Source: DATKEJ01 sp963768715
GTDB taxonomy: Bacteria > Bacteroidota > Rhodothermia > Rhodothermales > DATKEJ01
Length of the DNA: 64,000 bases
NCBI GenBank assembly: GCA_963768715.1
Contig: CAVYJC010000008.1
Location: 62,001 to 126,000, forward strand
Direction: 5' to 3'
The first letter of the stretch is position 1. Each line of letters opens with the position of its first letter. Position numbers and translations under genes: made by a program. The notes under the pieces are model-generated. The model saw only the letters and a program-made list of their open reading frames with translations. It was not told the origin of the DNA and did no database searches. Positions 8,589 through 16,307 of the stretch are shown one piece after another.

Positions 8589-9863
8589 ATGGCGATTGCA
8601 GTTGAAATGCCGAAAATGAGTGACACCATGGAAGAAGGTGTCCTCGTCTCGTGGCTGGTTAAAGAGGGTGCGGAGGTCTCGGCGGGCGATATCATCGCGC
8701 AGGTCGAAACCGACAAGGCAACGATGGATCTCGAAGTCTACGACGACGGTGTGCTGCTCAAGATTGTTTCCGAAGAGGGGGCGTCGGTTCCCATTGGGGG
8801 ACTGATTGCGGTTCTCGGTGAGAAAGGTGAGGATATCTCCGGCGTCCTCGAAAAGTATCGAGGGGACGGGGCCCCGAGCGAAAAGGCATCCGAACCCGAA
8901 CCGGCGTCGGCCGATGAGGAGAAAACCGCATCGCGCGAAGCCCCGGAGCCGAGCGGTGACGGCGCCGTCAGCAGCGCAAACGGGAGGCTGAAGGCTTCTC
9001 CGCTCGCCCGGCGAATGGCGGCGGACAAGAAACTCGATCTCAGCGGGGTCACGGGATCGGGTCCTGAAGGACGCATTATCAAGCGGGACATCGAGGCGGC
9101 GCTCGAGCGTAAGGCAACGGGCGCTCCCGCGGCAATTTCCAAGGCGCCCGCAATCAAGGGAGAGGGCGAGTACGAAGCGATTCCGATTTCGCAGATGCGT
9201 AAGACGATCGCACGTCGCCTCGGAGAGAGCAAGTTCACATCGCCGCACTTTTATCTCAATGTCGACATTGACATGGAGCGTGCGATGGCCGCTCGGGCAT
9301 CGATCAATGAAGCGGCGGAGGGGACGGATCGCCCCAAAGTTTCTTTCAACGACCTGATCGTCAAAGCTTGTGCGATGGCGCTCCGTCTGCATCCGGCCGT
9401 AAATGCCTCCTGGGTAGCGAGTGAGGGAGAGATGCGTCGCTACAGCGACATCCACGTGGCTGTCGCCGTCGCAATCGACGACGGACTGGTGACCCCGGTG
9501 ATTCGGAACGCGGATCGGAAGGGACTCGCGCAGATCGCCGTTGAAAGCAAGGATCTTTCAACGCGTGCGCGCGAGCGAAAGCTCGATCTGGAAGAAATGG
9601 AAGGATCGACGTTTACGACGAGCAATCTCGGGATGCTCGGCATCGATCATTTCACGGCCATTATCAACCCGCCGAATTCCTGTATCCTCGCGATCGGGGC
9701 GATTCGGGACGTACCGGTGGTAAAGGGTGGCGCCGTCGTACCCGGCAAGCGGATGACGGTGACATTGTCGTGCGATCATCGAATTGTCGATGGAGCTACC
9801 GGAGCTCGCTTCCTGGCAACCGTGAAGCAGTTTCTCGAAGAGCCGACTACCATGCTCCTTTAA
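8589..9863 (+). CDS. pdhC: Pyruvate dehydrogenase E2, dihydrolipoyl acetyltransferase
   Basis: A 424-aa E2 with a single lipoyl domain (residues 1-80; lipoyl-lysine K43 in VETDKATMDLEV), an Ala/Pro/Glu-rich linker, and a peripheral-subunit binding domain at about 135-172 (ASPLARRMAADKKLDLSGV). The catalytic acetyltransferase domain ends in CDHRIVDGATGARFL, with the active-site His near residue 397. It transfers acetyl from the lipoyl arm to CoA and forms the core of the complex. Lipoylation would need LipB, encoded in this window at 43.1-43.9 kb, plus LipA, which is not seen. Confidence 0.94.
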   Translation: MAIAVEMPKMSDTMEEGVLVSWLVKEGAEVSAGDIIAQVETDKATMDLEVYDDGVLLKIVSEEGASVPIGGLIAVLGEKGEDISGVLEKYRGDGAPSEKASEPEPASADEEKTASREAPEPSGDGAVSSANGRLKASPLARRMAADKKLDLSGVTGSGPEGRIIKRDIEAALERKATGAPAAISKAPAIKGEGEYEAIPISQMRKTIARRLGESKFTSPHFYLNVDIDMERAMAARASINEAAEGTDRPKVSFNDLIVKACAMALRLHPAVNASWVASEGEMRRYSDIHVAVAVAIDDGLVTPVIRNADRKGLAQIAVESKDLSTRARERKLDLEEMEGSTFTTSNLGMLGIDHFTAIINPPNSCILAIGAIRDVPVVKGGAVVPGKRMTVTLSCDHRIVDGATGARFLATVKQFLEEPTTMLL

Positions 9864-9982
9864 TTCGAACCGTCCGCATCCGGCGACGATTCACATTCCG
9901 ACAATCCAAATGCGCAGCTTCGGACGAAAGGGCGTGCGGAACCACGGACTCTGGACGACTGACAACGGACCAGGGACGTGAC

Positions 9983-10777
9983 ATGGTCGTCGCCCACGTG
10001 TCAGATATCCATTTCGGCCGTCTTTCGACAGAAAATATCGTAGGGGCTCTCCTCGCCGATATCGACGACCACGATCCGTCGCTCGTTGTCATGAGCGGCG
10101 ATCTCACGCAGCGCGCCCGCGTTTCCCAATTCCAGGCTGCCGCCGAAATGATCTCCCAACTGAAGGCGCCCGTCATGGTGGTGCCTGGCAACCATGACAT
10201 CCCAGCCTGGTATCGGCCCTATACGCGGCTTTTCAATCCGGTCGGACGATATGTTCGCTACATAACGCCCGAGCTGCAGCCCACATTTCAGAGCGACAAG
10301 CTCGCTGTGGCAGGCATCAATACCGCTCATGGCCTGACGATCAAAGGTGGGCGGATCCGCGATGAGCAGGCCGCCTTTCTGAGAGGATTCTTCCACCAGG
10401 TTGCGCCGCGAGCATTTAAGATCCTCGTTCTGCATCACCACTTGGTCAAGATGGCCAAATTGGGCGTCCACGACGTCGCACGGTCTGCCCGGAGTGCGCT
10501 GGATGTAATCGGCGAGGAAGAGGTGGATCTGGTTCTGTGCGGCCACCTGCACATTTCAAGCGTTCAGTCGTTCCCGGTTCACGGGGGCAAGCATCATATG
10601 GTTGTCGCGAGTGCCGGGACGGCGACCAGCTCGCGAGGTCGCGGGAAGGACCGCCGTGAGAACTTCTACAACATTGTGCATATAGCAGACGACCACTTCG
10701 TCGTCGAGGAACGCGCGATGGCCGACGACGGGAAAACGTTCACCTTCGTGAGGGAACATCCGTTTTCTAGGGACTAG
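9983..10777 (+). CDS. Metallophosphoesterase (CpdA/YaeI-like)
   Basis: A 264-aa calcineurin-fold phosphoesterase with all metal-binding blocks: HVSDIHFGRL (D-x-H), VMSGDLTQRA (GDxx), VPGNHDIP (GNHD), LHHHLV and CGHLHISS (GHxH). I use 9983 because the frame upstream is a G/C repeat-rich leader with no protein character. The fold hydrolyses phosphodiesters or phosphomonoesters using two metal ions; candidates include cyclic nucleotides and lipid phosphates, and the substrate cannot be assigned. It follows the PDH genes by about 120 bases and converges on the CDF transporter gene. Confidence 0.88.
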   Translation: MVVAHVSDIHFGRLSTENIVGALLADIDDHDPSLVVMSGDLTQRARVSQFQAAAEMISQLKAPVMVVPGNHDIPAWYRPYTRLFNPVGRYVRYITPELQPTFQSDKLAVAGINTAHGLTIKGGRIRDEQAAFLRGFFHQVAPRAFKILVLHHHLVKMAKLGVHDVARSARSALDVIGEEEVDLVLCGHLHISSVQSFPVHGGKHHMVVASAGTATSSRGRGKDRRENFYNIVHIADDHFVVEERAMADDGKTFTFVREHPFSRD

Positions 10778-10788
10778 TTTCGTCCGAA

Positions 10789-10858
10789 GGTCGAAGGTCG
10801 AAGATCGAAGGTCGAAGGTCGAAGGTCGATGATCGAAGGTCGAAGGTCGAAGGTCGAA
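10789..10858. repeat. Heptanucleotide tandem array GGTCGAA x10
   Basis: Ten head-to-tail 7-base units: seven are GGTCGAA and three are one-base variants (GATCGAA twice, GGTCGAT once). The array starts 11 bases after the metallophosphoesterase stop. It does not code for a sensible protein, and it resembles the short tandemly repeated heptamers known from cyanobacteria (STRR). No transposase is associated. Confidence 0.9.
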
Positions 10859-10873
10859 GGTCCGAAGTCCGTC

Positions 10874-10893
10874 ATTCCCGCGAAGGCGGGAAT
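10874..10893. repeat. REP/dRS3-like palindrome
   Basis: A perfect 8-bp inverted repeat, ATTCCCGC / GCGGGAAT, with a GAAG loop. It fits the pattern ATTCCC-N8-GGGAAT described for Neisseria dRS3 elements and resembles REP-type repeats in many bacteria. It lies 15 bases after the heptamer array in a convergent intergenic region, where it could also stop transcription or stabilise mRNA ends, although no T tract follows. Confidence 0.7.
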
Positions 10894-10990
10894 CCAGGAT
10901 AAGTCTTCGAATCTTCAGGTCGGGAACGAAGAAGGCTGGTCGTTCAGCTCAGAATGAATCTCGGATGGGTCGACTCACCGCCTGCGCCAC

Positions 10991-11061
10991 GGACCGGACT
11001 CGGACGGACGGACCCCGGACTCCGGACGACGGACCCCGGACCCCGGACCCCGGACCCCGGA
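10991..11061. repeat. GGAC-rich repeat ending in GGACCCC x4
   Basis: Degenerate GGAC-containing units condense into four exact GGACCCC heptamers (11031-11058), which run up to the stop codon of the CDF transporter gene. Unit length is again seven bases, but the motif differs from the array 200 bases earlier. Between the two lies non-coding sequence with a CATTCTGAGC-like fragment on the reverse strand (10945-10957) and no gene that I can support. Confidence 0.8.
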
Positions 11062-11782
11062 CTATTCATGACACTCACACGTCTCGCCCTTTAACGCTTC
11101 GATCCCTTCGTTCGTGATGATCGGAACCATGATGAGCGCCGCTGCGGGATCAGCCCACCACCATCCAAAGAGCGCATTCAAGCCCAGTCCGATGAGTAGA
11201 ATCGCCGAGAGGTACATGCAGAGGTCCGTCTGACGGGAATCGGCCTCGAGCGCGCGGCTGTTGATGGATCGGGCCACCTTGCGCTTTGCGTTCGCCAGGA
11301 CTGGCATCACGACAAGCGAGACGGCAGCTACGATGATTCCGACCAGACTTTCATCCGGCGCCTCCTGGAGCCAGAGGGCTTTCCCAGCGTCCAGGGCCAC
11401 ATAGGCAGCTAAGAGAAGGAAGGATACGCCTACAAGCTGAAGGGCGCGTTTTTCGCGTTTCTCGGCTTCCTCTCCGTCCTGCAGGCGCCAGAGCAGCACC
11501 CCGCCCGAAGAGCTTTCGATGGCCGAGTCGATTCCGAACCCGATGAGTGCTGTGCTACCGGCGACGACGCCGCTCCCAACCGCGACCACCGCCTCCAGCA
11601 GGTTCCAGCCGATAGTGAAGTACTCGAGGCGACGACCCCGCCGGACCAGGTTCGTGTTCTTGGTCCTTCTCCCTGGTTCCTCGTCGGTGGGGGAACGGAG
11701 CCGTCATTTCCGTGGGGCTGGAATCCGGATCGTTGAGCGCAGGTGTGGGCTCCGGGATTTGGTTCTCCGTCGACGGACTCAT
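11062..11782 (-). CDS. Cation diffusion facilitator (CDF) transporter, frame broken by one base
   Basis: The membrane-domain-only CDF protein reads GRRLEYFTIGWNLLEAVVAV, then GFGIDSAIESSSGGVLLWR, with the metal-site pattern repeated in SRQTDLCMYLSAILLIGLGL and WWADPAAALIM. It ends in a Cys/His tail (GETCECHE) that may bind metal. In the given sequence this frame has no ATG. The frame upstream (start 11782, MSPSTENQIPEP) joins it perfectly if one C is removed from the five-C run at 11689-11693, giving 239 aa. Such proteins exchange Zn, Co or Cd for protons. An indel error is likelier than a GTG start at 11589, which would cut off the first helix. Confidence 0.78.
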
Positions 11783-11884
11783 CTCCTTGATGTCCCCTTG
11801 GTTGTGGCAGTCGTCAATGAACGCTAAACGCAAAACGCTAAACTACTTCGTCAGGTCATGCCTGGCACGCATTCTCGTGCGCTC

Positions 11885-11903
11885 GGACCCCGGACCCCGG
11901 ACC
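11885..11903. repeat. Short GGACCCC repeat
   Basis: Two exact GGACCCC units and a partial third lie 10 bases beyond the pckA stop codon, between pckA and the CDF gene. The unit is identical to the array at 11031-11058 on the other side of the CDF gene, so the transporter gene is bracketed by the same heptamer. Confidence 0.75.
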
Positions 11904-11912
11904 TATCCAGAC

Positions 11913-13505
11913 CTATTCCCTCGGCCCGGCGCGTCTGACCGCCTCGTCCACGCGGCCTGCATACCGCTCGAAGTTCGCCTTGAACATGCCGGCCAGTTTT
12001 CGGGCCTGTCGGTCGTAGGCATCCGCGTCGCCCCATGTGTTCCGGGCTGAGAGAACGCGAGACGGCACGCCGCTGACCTTCTTGGGTACTCGAAGGCCGA
12101 AGAAGGATTCGGCCGTGACAGGCACGTCGTCGAGCCTGCCGTCGAGGATGGCATCGAGCATGGCCCTCGTATGGTCGAGTTTCATGCGTGAACCGACGCC
12201 GTACGGTCCGCCTGTCCAGCCTGTATTCACCAGCCAGCACGTCGATCCATGCTTACGGATGCGCGCCGCGAGCATTTCGGCGTACTCGACCGGGTCGAGC
12301 ACCATAAAAGGCTCTCCGAAGCACGCGCTGAATGTGGCCTGAGGTTCCGTGACGCCCTTTTCGGTGCCTGCGACCTTCGCCGTGTATCCAGAAAGAAAAT
12401 GATACATCGTCTGCTCGACGGTGAGCCGGGAGACGGGCGGCAAGACGCCAAATGCGTCGGCGGTGAGCATGATCACGTTCTTGGGGTGACCGCAGTGGCC
12501 GCGACCGGACGCATTCGGGATGAAATGAATTGGATACGCGGCCCGGGTGTTTTCAGTGATGGAGTCGTCGTTGAAATCGATCTCCCGCGTCTGCTCGTCC
12601 AGCACCACATTTTCGGCAACGGTGCCGAATCGTCGCGTCGTTGCGTAGATCTCGGGCTCGCCATCCTGTGAGAGCCTTATGAGTTTTGCGTAGCAGCCAC
12701 CCTCGAAGTTGAAGATCCCCTCATTGCTCCAGCCGTGTTCGTCGTCGCCAATGAGCGTCCTCGACGGATCGGCCGATAGCGTCGTCTTGCCGGTTCCGGA
12801 CAGGCCGAAGAAGATCGCTGCGCCGCCGTCGCCGTCGTTCGCCGAACAGTGCATCGGAAGAACGCCGTGTCCGGGGAGGAGGTAGTTCAGCGCCGAGAAA
12901 ACGGATTTCTTAATCTCCCCGGCGTAGCCCGTTCCTCCGATGATGACGAGTCTCCGCTCAAGGTTGAGAATAATGAAGGCTTCCGACTGCGTGCCGTCGG
13001 TTTTCGGATCCGCCTTGAACCCACTGAAGTTCAGCACGGTCAGTCGCGGCTCAAATTCACGCAGATCCGCAGGCTCCGGTCGCAGGAACATGTTGTGGAC
13101 GAAGAGATTGTGCCACGCCTGTTCGTTTACGACTCGAACAGGCAATCTGTATCGCGGATCGGCGCAGGCGAAGACGTCCCGGACGAAAAACTCGCGGTCC
13201 TTGGCATATCTCGCCATCTTTGAGAGGAGGTGGTCGAACGCATCTTCGGTGATCTCCACGTTCACCGCCCCCCAAGCGACGCGGTCAGACGATTCGCCCG
13301 CATCTACGACGAAACGATCATTCGGCGACCGGCCGGTGTAGGGCTGCGTGACGGACACGAGCGGTCCCGCAGCGGCCAGACGTGATTCTCCCCGCTTGAT
13401 CGCCAGTTCATACAATGCAGGCGGAGACTCGCAGTAGTGGAGCTTGCTTGCCGGGAGGAATCCGAGCGACTCGAGATGGGTAATAACGTGATTCGGGATG
13501 TTCAT
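11913..13505 (-). CDS. pckA: Phosphoenolpyruvate carboxykinase (ATP)
   Basis: With the start at 13505 (MNIPNHVITHLESLGFLP) the protein is 530 aa, the normal size; an upstream in-frame ATG at 13589 adds a basic, unconserved leader. Visible sites are the substrate loop RSPNDRFVVD, the P-loop FGLSGTGKTTLSADP, the metal loop LIGDDEHGW, and GWTGGPYGVGSRM near the C-terminus. It converts oxaloacetate and ATP to PEP and CO2 (gluconeogenesis) or runs in reverse in some fermenters. It is divergent from the OsmC-fusion gene; the 170-base gap contains A/T-rich sequence suitable for promoters. Confidence 0.96.
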   Translation of the reverse strand: MNIPNHVITHLESLGFLPASKLHYCESPPALYELAIKRGESRLAAAGPLVSVTQPYTGRSPNDRFVVDAGESSDRVAWGAVNVEITEDAFDHLLSKMARYAKDREFFVRDVFACADPRYRLPVRVVNEQAWHNLFVHNMFLRPEPADLREFEPRLTVLNFSGFKADPKTDGTQSEAFIILNLERRLVIIGGTGYAGEIKKSVFSALNYLLPGHGVLPMHCSANDGDGGAAIFFGLSGTGKTTLSADPSRTLIGDDEHGWSNEGIFNFEGGCYAKLIRLSQDGEPEIYATTRRFGTVAENVVLDEQTREIDFNDDSITENTRAAYPIHFIPNASGRGHCGHPKNVIMLTADAFGVLPPVSRLTVEQTMYHFLSGYTAKVAGTEKGVTEPQATFSACFGEPFMVLDPVEYAEMLAARIRKHGSTCWLVNTGWTGGPYGVGSRMKLDHTRAMLDAILDGRLDDVPVTAESFFGLRVPKKVSGVPSRVLSARNTWGDADAYDRQARKLAGMFKANFERYAGRVDEAVRRAGPRE

Positions 13506-13673
13506 CAGGTCGAATTTGGGTGGCTCGGACGAGCAATCGTTTCGGTAGCGCTTCCGGAAACGTGCGTCCTCGGATCGCAATGAATGCAAATTACGGCGGA
13601 TGACCCGACCAATCGGCCTGTTTTATAAACAATTGACATAGTTTCCCACGGGGGTCACGTCAACGCCGGACAT

Positions 13674-14912
13674 ATGCAATTAGAGAAAATTTCCTTCGAA
13701 AACGAGCGGGGAGACACCTTGTCGGCCAGTCTCGATCTTCCTCTGGGGGGCGAACCCCGGGCATGGGCGATTCTGGCGCATTGTTTCACCTGCTCGAAGG
13801 ACCTTCGCGCGCTCCGAAACATAAGCAACGCGATGAACCGGGCAGGAATCGGCGTGCTTCGGTTCGACTTCACCGGGTTGGGAGAAAGCGAGGGGGAGTT
13901 CGCCGAAACGAATTTTTCCACGAACGTCTCGGATCTGGTCGCAGCCGCCTCCTGGCTCGACCGGAACCGTGGCAGCGTCCAGCTTCTCGTCGGCCATTCA
14001 TTCGGTGGATCCGCCGTCCTCAAGGCGGCCGAGTCGCTGGATGACGTCCGAGCCGTGGCTACCATTGCGGCGCCGGCGCATCCCGATCACGTAGCGCACC
14101 TCTTTGTCGAGGACTACCGGGAGATCGCCATGACAGGTGAGACGGAGGTCGAAATCGCCGGCCGCAAATTCCCCGTTCGTCGCCAGTTCCTCGAGGATAT
14201 TCAGGATGCCTCGATGCGTGATACACTCGAGAACCTGCGGAAACCGGTACTCGTTTTGCATGGGCCTTTGGACAACGTCGTCGGCATCGACAATGCACGA
14301 TTGATTTTCGAGCCCCTCCACCATCCGAAGAGCTACGTATCGCTCGACCAGGCCGATCACCTGCTTTCGAATCCCGCCGACTCACGCTACGTGGGAAGCG
14401 TGATCGCCAGTTGGGCGTCACGGTATCTCGATCGGTGGGATTCCGAGGTGCACCCGTTGACCGGCGACCGAGTGGTTGTGGGAATCGGCGAAGATCGCTA
14501 CCGGTCAGATATCTGGGCACGAGGCCACCGTTGCGTCGCCGACGAGCCCCCGTCGAAGGGAGGGCAGGGGATGGGGCCGACTCCGTACGACTTCCTCATC
14601 GGTTCGCTTGGCGCCTGCACAACGATGACGCTGCGGATGTACGCGGATCGGAAAGAGTGGCCGCTCGAGGCGGTGCGCGTCCGGCTCCGCCACCAGAAAG
14701 TGCATGCAGACGACAGCGACGAATTCGAGAAATCGTCGGCCCTCGTCGATCGTGTAGAACGGGAGATCGAGATTTATGGTGATCTGTCGGATGAACAACG
14801 TGCACGGCTCATGGAGATCGCCGACCGCTGTCCGGTCCATCGTACCCTGAAAGGTGACATTTCCATCGTGACCACCGAGGCTGCGATGGATGCCCAACTG
14901 GAAGCGAACTGA
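13674..14912 (+). CDS. Bifunctional alpha/beta hydrolase - OsmC family protein
   Basis: The 412-aa protein joins two domains. Residues about 1-250 form an alpha/beta hydrolase with LLVGHSFGGSAVLKA (nucleophile Ser) and a lid-less core. Residues about 270-405 form an OsmC-like domain with the two redox cysteines, in SLGACTTMTLRMYADRKEW and DRCPVHRTLKG. OsmC/Ohr domains reduce organic peroxides through these cysteines. This fusion is a known architecture of unknown combined role; perhaps the hydrolase releases an acyl or peroxy substrate for the second domain. It is 6 bases upstream of the IYD-like flavoprotein, implying an operon. Confidence 0.9.
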   Translation: MQLEKISFENERGDTLSASLDLPLGGEPRAWAILAHCFTCSKDLRALRNISNAMNRAGIGVLRFDFTGLGESEGEFAETNFSTNVSDLVAAASWLDRNRGSVQLLVGHSFGGSAVLKAAESLDDVRAVATIAAPAHPDHVAHLFVEDYREIAMTGETEVEIAGRKFPVRRQFLEDIQDASMRDTLENLRKPVLVLHGPLDNVVGIDNARLIFEPLHHPKSYVSLDQADHLLSNPADSRYVGSVIASWASRYLDRWDSEVHPLTGDRVVVGIGEDRYRSDIWARGHRCVADEPPSKGGQGMGPTPYDFLIGSLGACTTMTLRMYADRKEWPLEAVRVRLRHQKVHADDSDEFEKSSALVDRVEREIEIYGDLSDEQRARLMEIADRCPVHRTLKGDISIVTTEAAMDAQLEAN

Positions 14913-14918
14913 GAGCCG

Positions 14919-15578
14919 ATGGCCTACAATCCGATCCCTCTTGACTTTAAGGAGTATCCCCCGGAGACGATGATCGACCGAGCTCGCGCGTTCCGAAGTG
15001 AGATGGAGCGGCGTCGATCGGTCCGGTTCTTTTCGGATCGCGATGTGCCGCGTGTTTTGATCGAGGAGGCCGTTCGAACGGCTTCGGCCGCACCGAGCGG
15101 CGCCAACCGGCAACCCTGGCGATTTGTCGCGGTCGGTGATCCGGAATGCAAACGAACGATCCGTGTTCGAGCCGAGCAGGAGGAGAAGGGGAGCTATGAA
15201 GGTCGGATGCCGCCGGACTGGCTCGAGGCACTGAAGGATCTTGGTACGGACTGGCACAAGCCGTTCCTCGAGACGGTTCCATGGGTCGTGGTCTGCTTTG
15301 CGGAGTTATTCGGGGAGGGCGATTCGGGCAGACAAAAGAACTACTATGTCCAGGAGAGCTGCGGCATTGCTTGTGGACTATTCATCGCTGCCGTTCACAA
15401 CATGGGCCTGGCGACGCTGACGCACACGCCGAGTCCAATGGGGTTCCTCAACGAGATCCTCGATCGGCCCAAAAATGAGCGGCCGTTCATGCTCTTTCCG
15501 GTCGGGTATCCGGCGGATGACGCGACCGTGCCTGACATACCGAAGAAGGAACTCCGCGAAGTGCTCATTCTGAAGTGA
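14919..15578 (+). CDS. Iodotyrosine deiodinase-like nitroreductase-fold flavoprotein
   Basis: A 219-aa FMN protein with RRRSVRFFSDRDVP (FMN phosphate site), APSGANRQPWRFV, and SCGIACGLFIAAVHNMGLATLTHTPSP. The active-site lid matches mammalian IYD and not ordinary nitroreductases: E89 and Y93 in EEKGSY plus K114 in GTDWHKPFLE are the three residues that hold halotyrosine in IYD. The end, FPVGYPADDATVPDI, also matches. Known relatives reductively remove halogen from halotyrosines. The bacterial physiological substrate is unsettled, so dehalogenation here is inference. Co-transcribed with the OsmC fusion. Confidence 0.8.
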   Translation: MAYNPIPLDFKEYPPETMIDRARAFRSEMERRRSVRFFSDRDVPRVLIEEAVRTASAAPSGANRQPWRFVAVGDPECKRTIRVRAEQEEKGSYEGRMPPDWLEALKDLGTDWHKPFLETVPWVVVCFAELFGEGDSGRQKNYYVQESCGIACGLFIAAVHNMGLATLTHTPSPMGFLNEILDRPKNERPFMLFPVGYPADDATVPDIPKKELREVLILK

Positions 15579-15769
15579 TGAACGCGTAATCATCCACATC
15601 AGACAGCAGCCATAAGGCTTTTCCGGCGTAGCGTGCCATTGCGCCCCCTATTTCTAAGTTTGCCGTTTGAAGTTTATTCAGCGTTATTTCTCGCCCGAAA
15701 CCGGCGTGACTGTTAGTGGTTTCACGTGGTCGCCGTACCTTATCAAGTTACCGGCAAATCGACAGCTGC

Positions 15770-16222
15770 ATGAAGGTTACAGTTCGGCCACAACGCATTC
15801 GCACGATCGCCCTGCTATTGACGGGGGTGCTGCCGCTGGCTGCCCAGCCGGCTGCGCTCGCGGGCCAGCTTGCGACGTCGCGGTACGTAGATCGAATGGT
15901 CGGCGACCTGCCCGGCAAACTGTCGATCGACGATCTCCTCCGGCTTCTTGATGAATCGTCGGATGCGGATGGGCGCGATGCTGACGCCCTGGGCCGCGAC
16001 ATGATATCCGTCCTTATTCAGTGCAGGCTTCTGTCGCTGTTTTCGGACACGGCGCTGCTCCAGGCGCCGGATCTGGACTCGAGGCCGGTCGCGATGGGGC
16101 CTTTGTCCATCGTCCATTCCGTATCCGTTCAGACTGTTGCAGTCGACCAGGCGGAGTATCCTGTCACGACGGAACGGCCGTCAAGGCGCAGGCTTAGTGA
16201 CGAGCAGCCGCTCGGGCCGTAG
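15770..16222 (+). CDS. Uncharacterised secreted protein, 150 aa
   Basis: The product starts MKVTVRPQRIRTIALLLTGV and has a clear signal peptide ending near AALAGQLA. The mature part has an acidic helix-like segment (KLSIDDLLRLLDESSDADGRD) and one cysteine. No domain is recognisable. It is preceded by about 190 bases without a gene and followed after 85 bases by secD on the same strand. The signal peptide and even codon texture argue for a real gene, but no homologue comes to mind. Confidence 0.5.
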   Translation: MKVTVRPQRIRTIALLLTGVLPLAAQPAALAGQLATSRYVDRMVGDLPGKLSIDDLLRLLDESSDADGRDADALGRDMISVLIQCRLLSLFSDTALLQAPDLDSRPVAMGPLSIVHSVSVQTVAVDQAEYPVTTERPSRRRLSDEQPLGP

Positions 16223-16307
16223 CTATTCGACGTTGCGTCTCTCAGGGCGACCGCACCTTCCGCGCGTCGCACGCCACCGATCCCCCAGTCACAAAGACTT
16301 AAGAATA

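Noticed and set aside
14505..15257. 250-aa minus-strand frame across the OsmC-fusion and IYD-like genes
   Set aside because: It spans the junction of two strong opposite-strand genes and shows no motif.
15639..15662. Bacteroidetes-type promoter (TTG ... TAAGTTTG)
   Set aside because: The -7-like TAAGTTTG box is good, but the nearest TTG is only 13 bases away, too close for the -33/-7 spacing, so I do not list it as a promoter.
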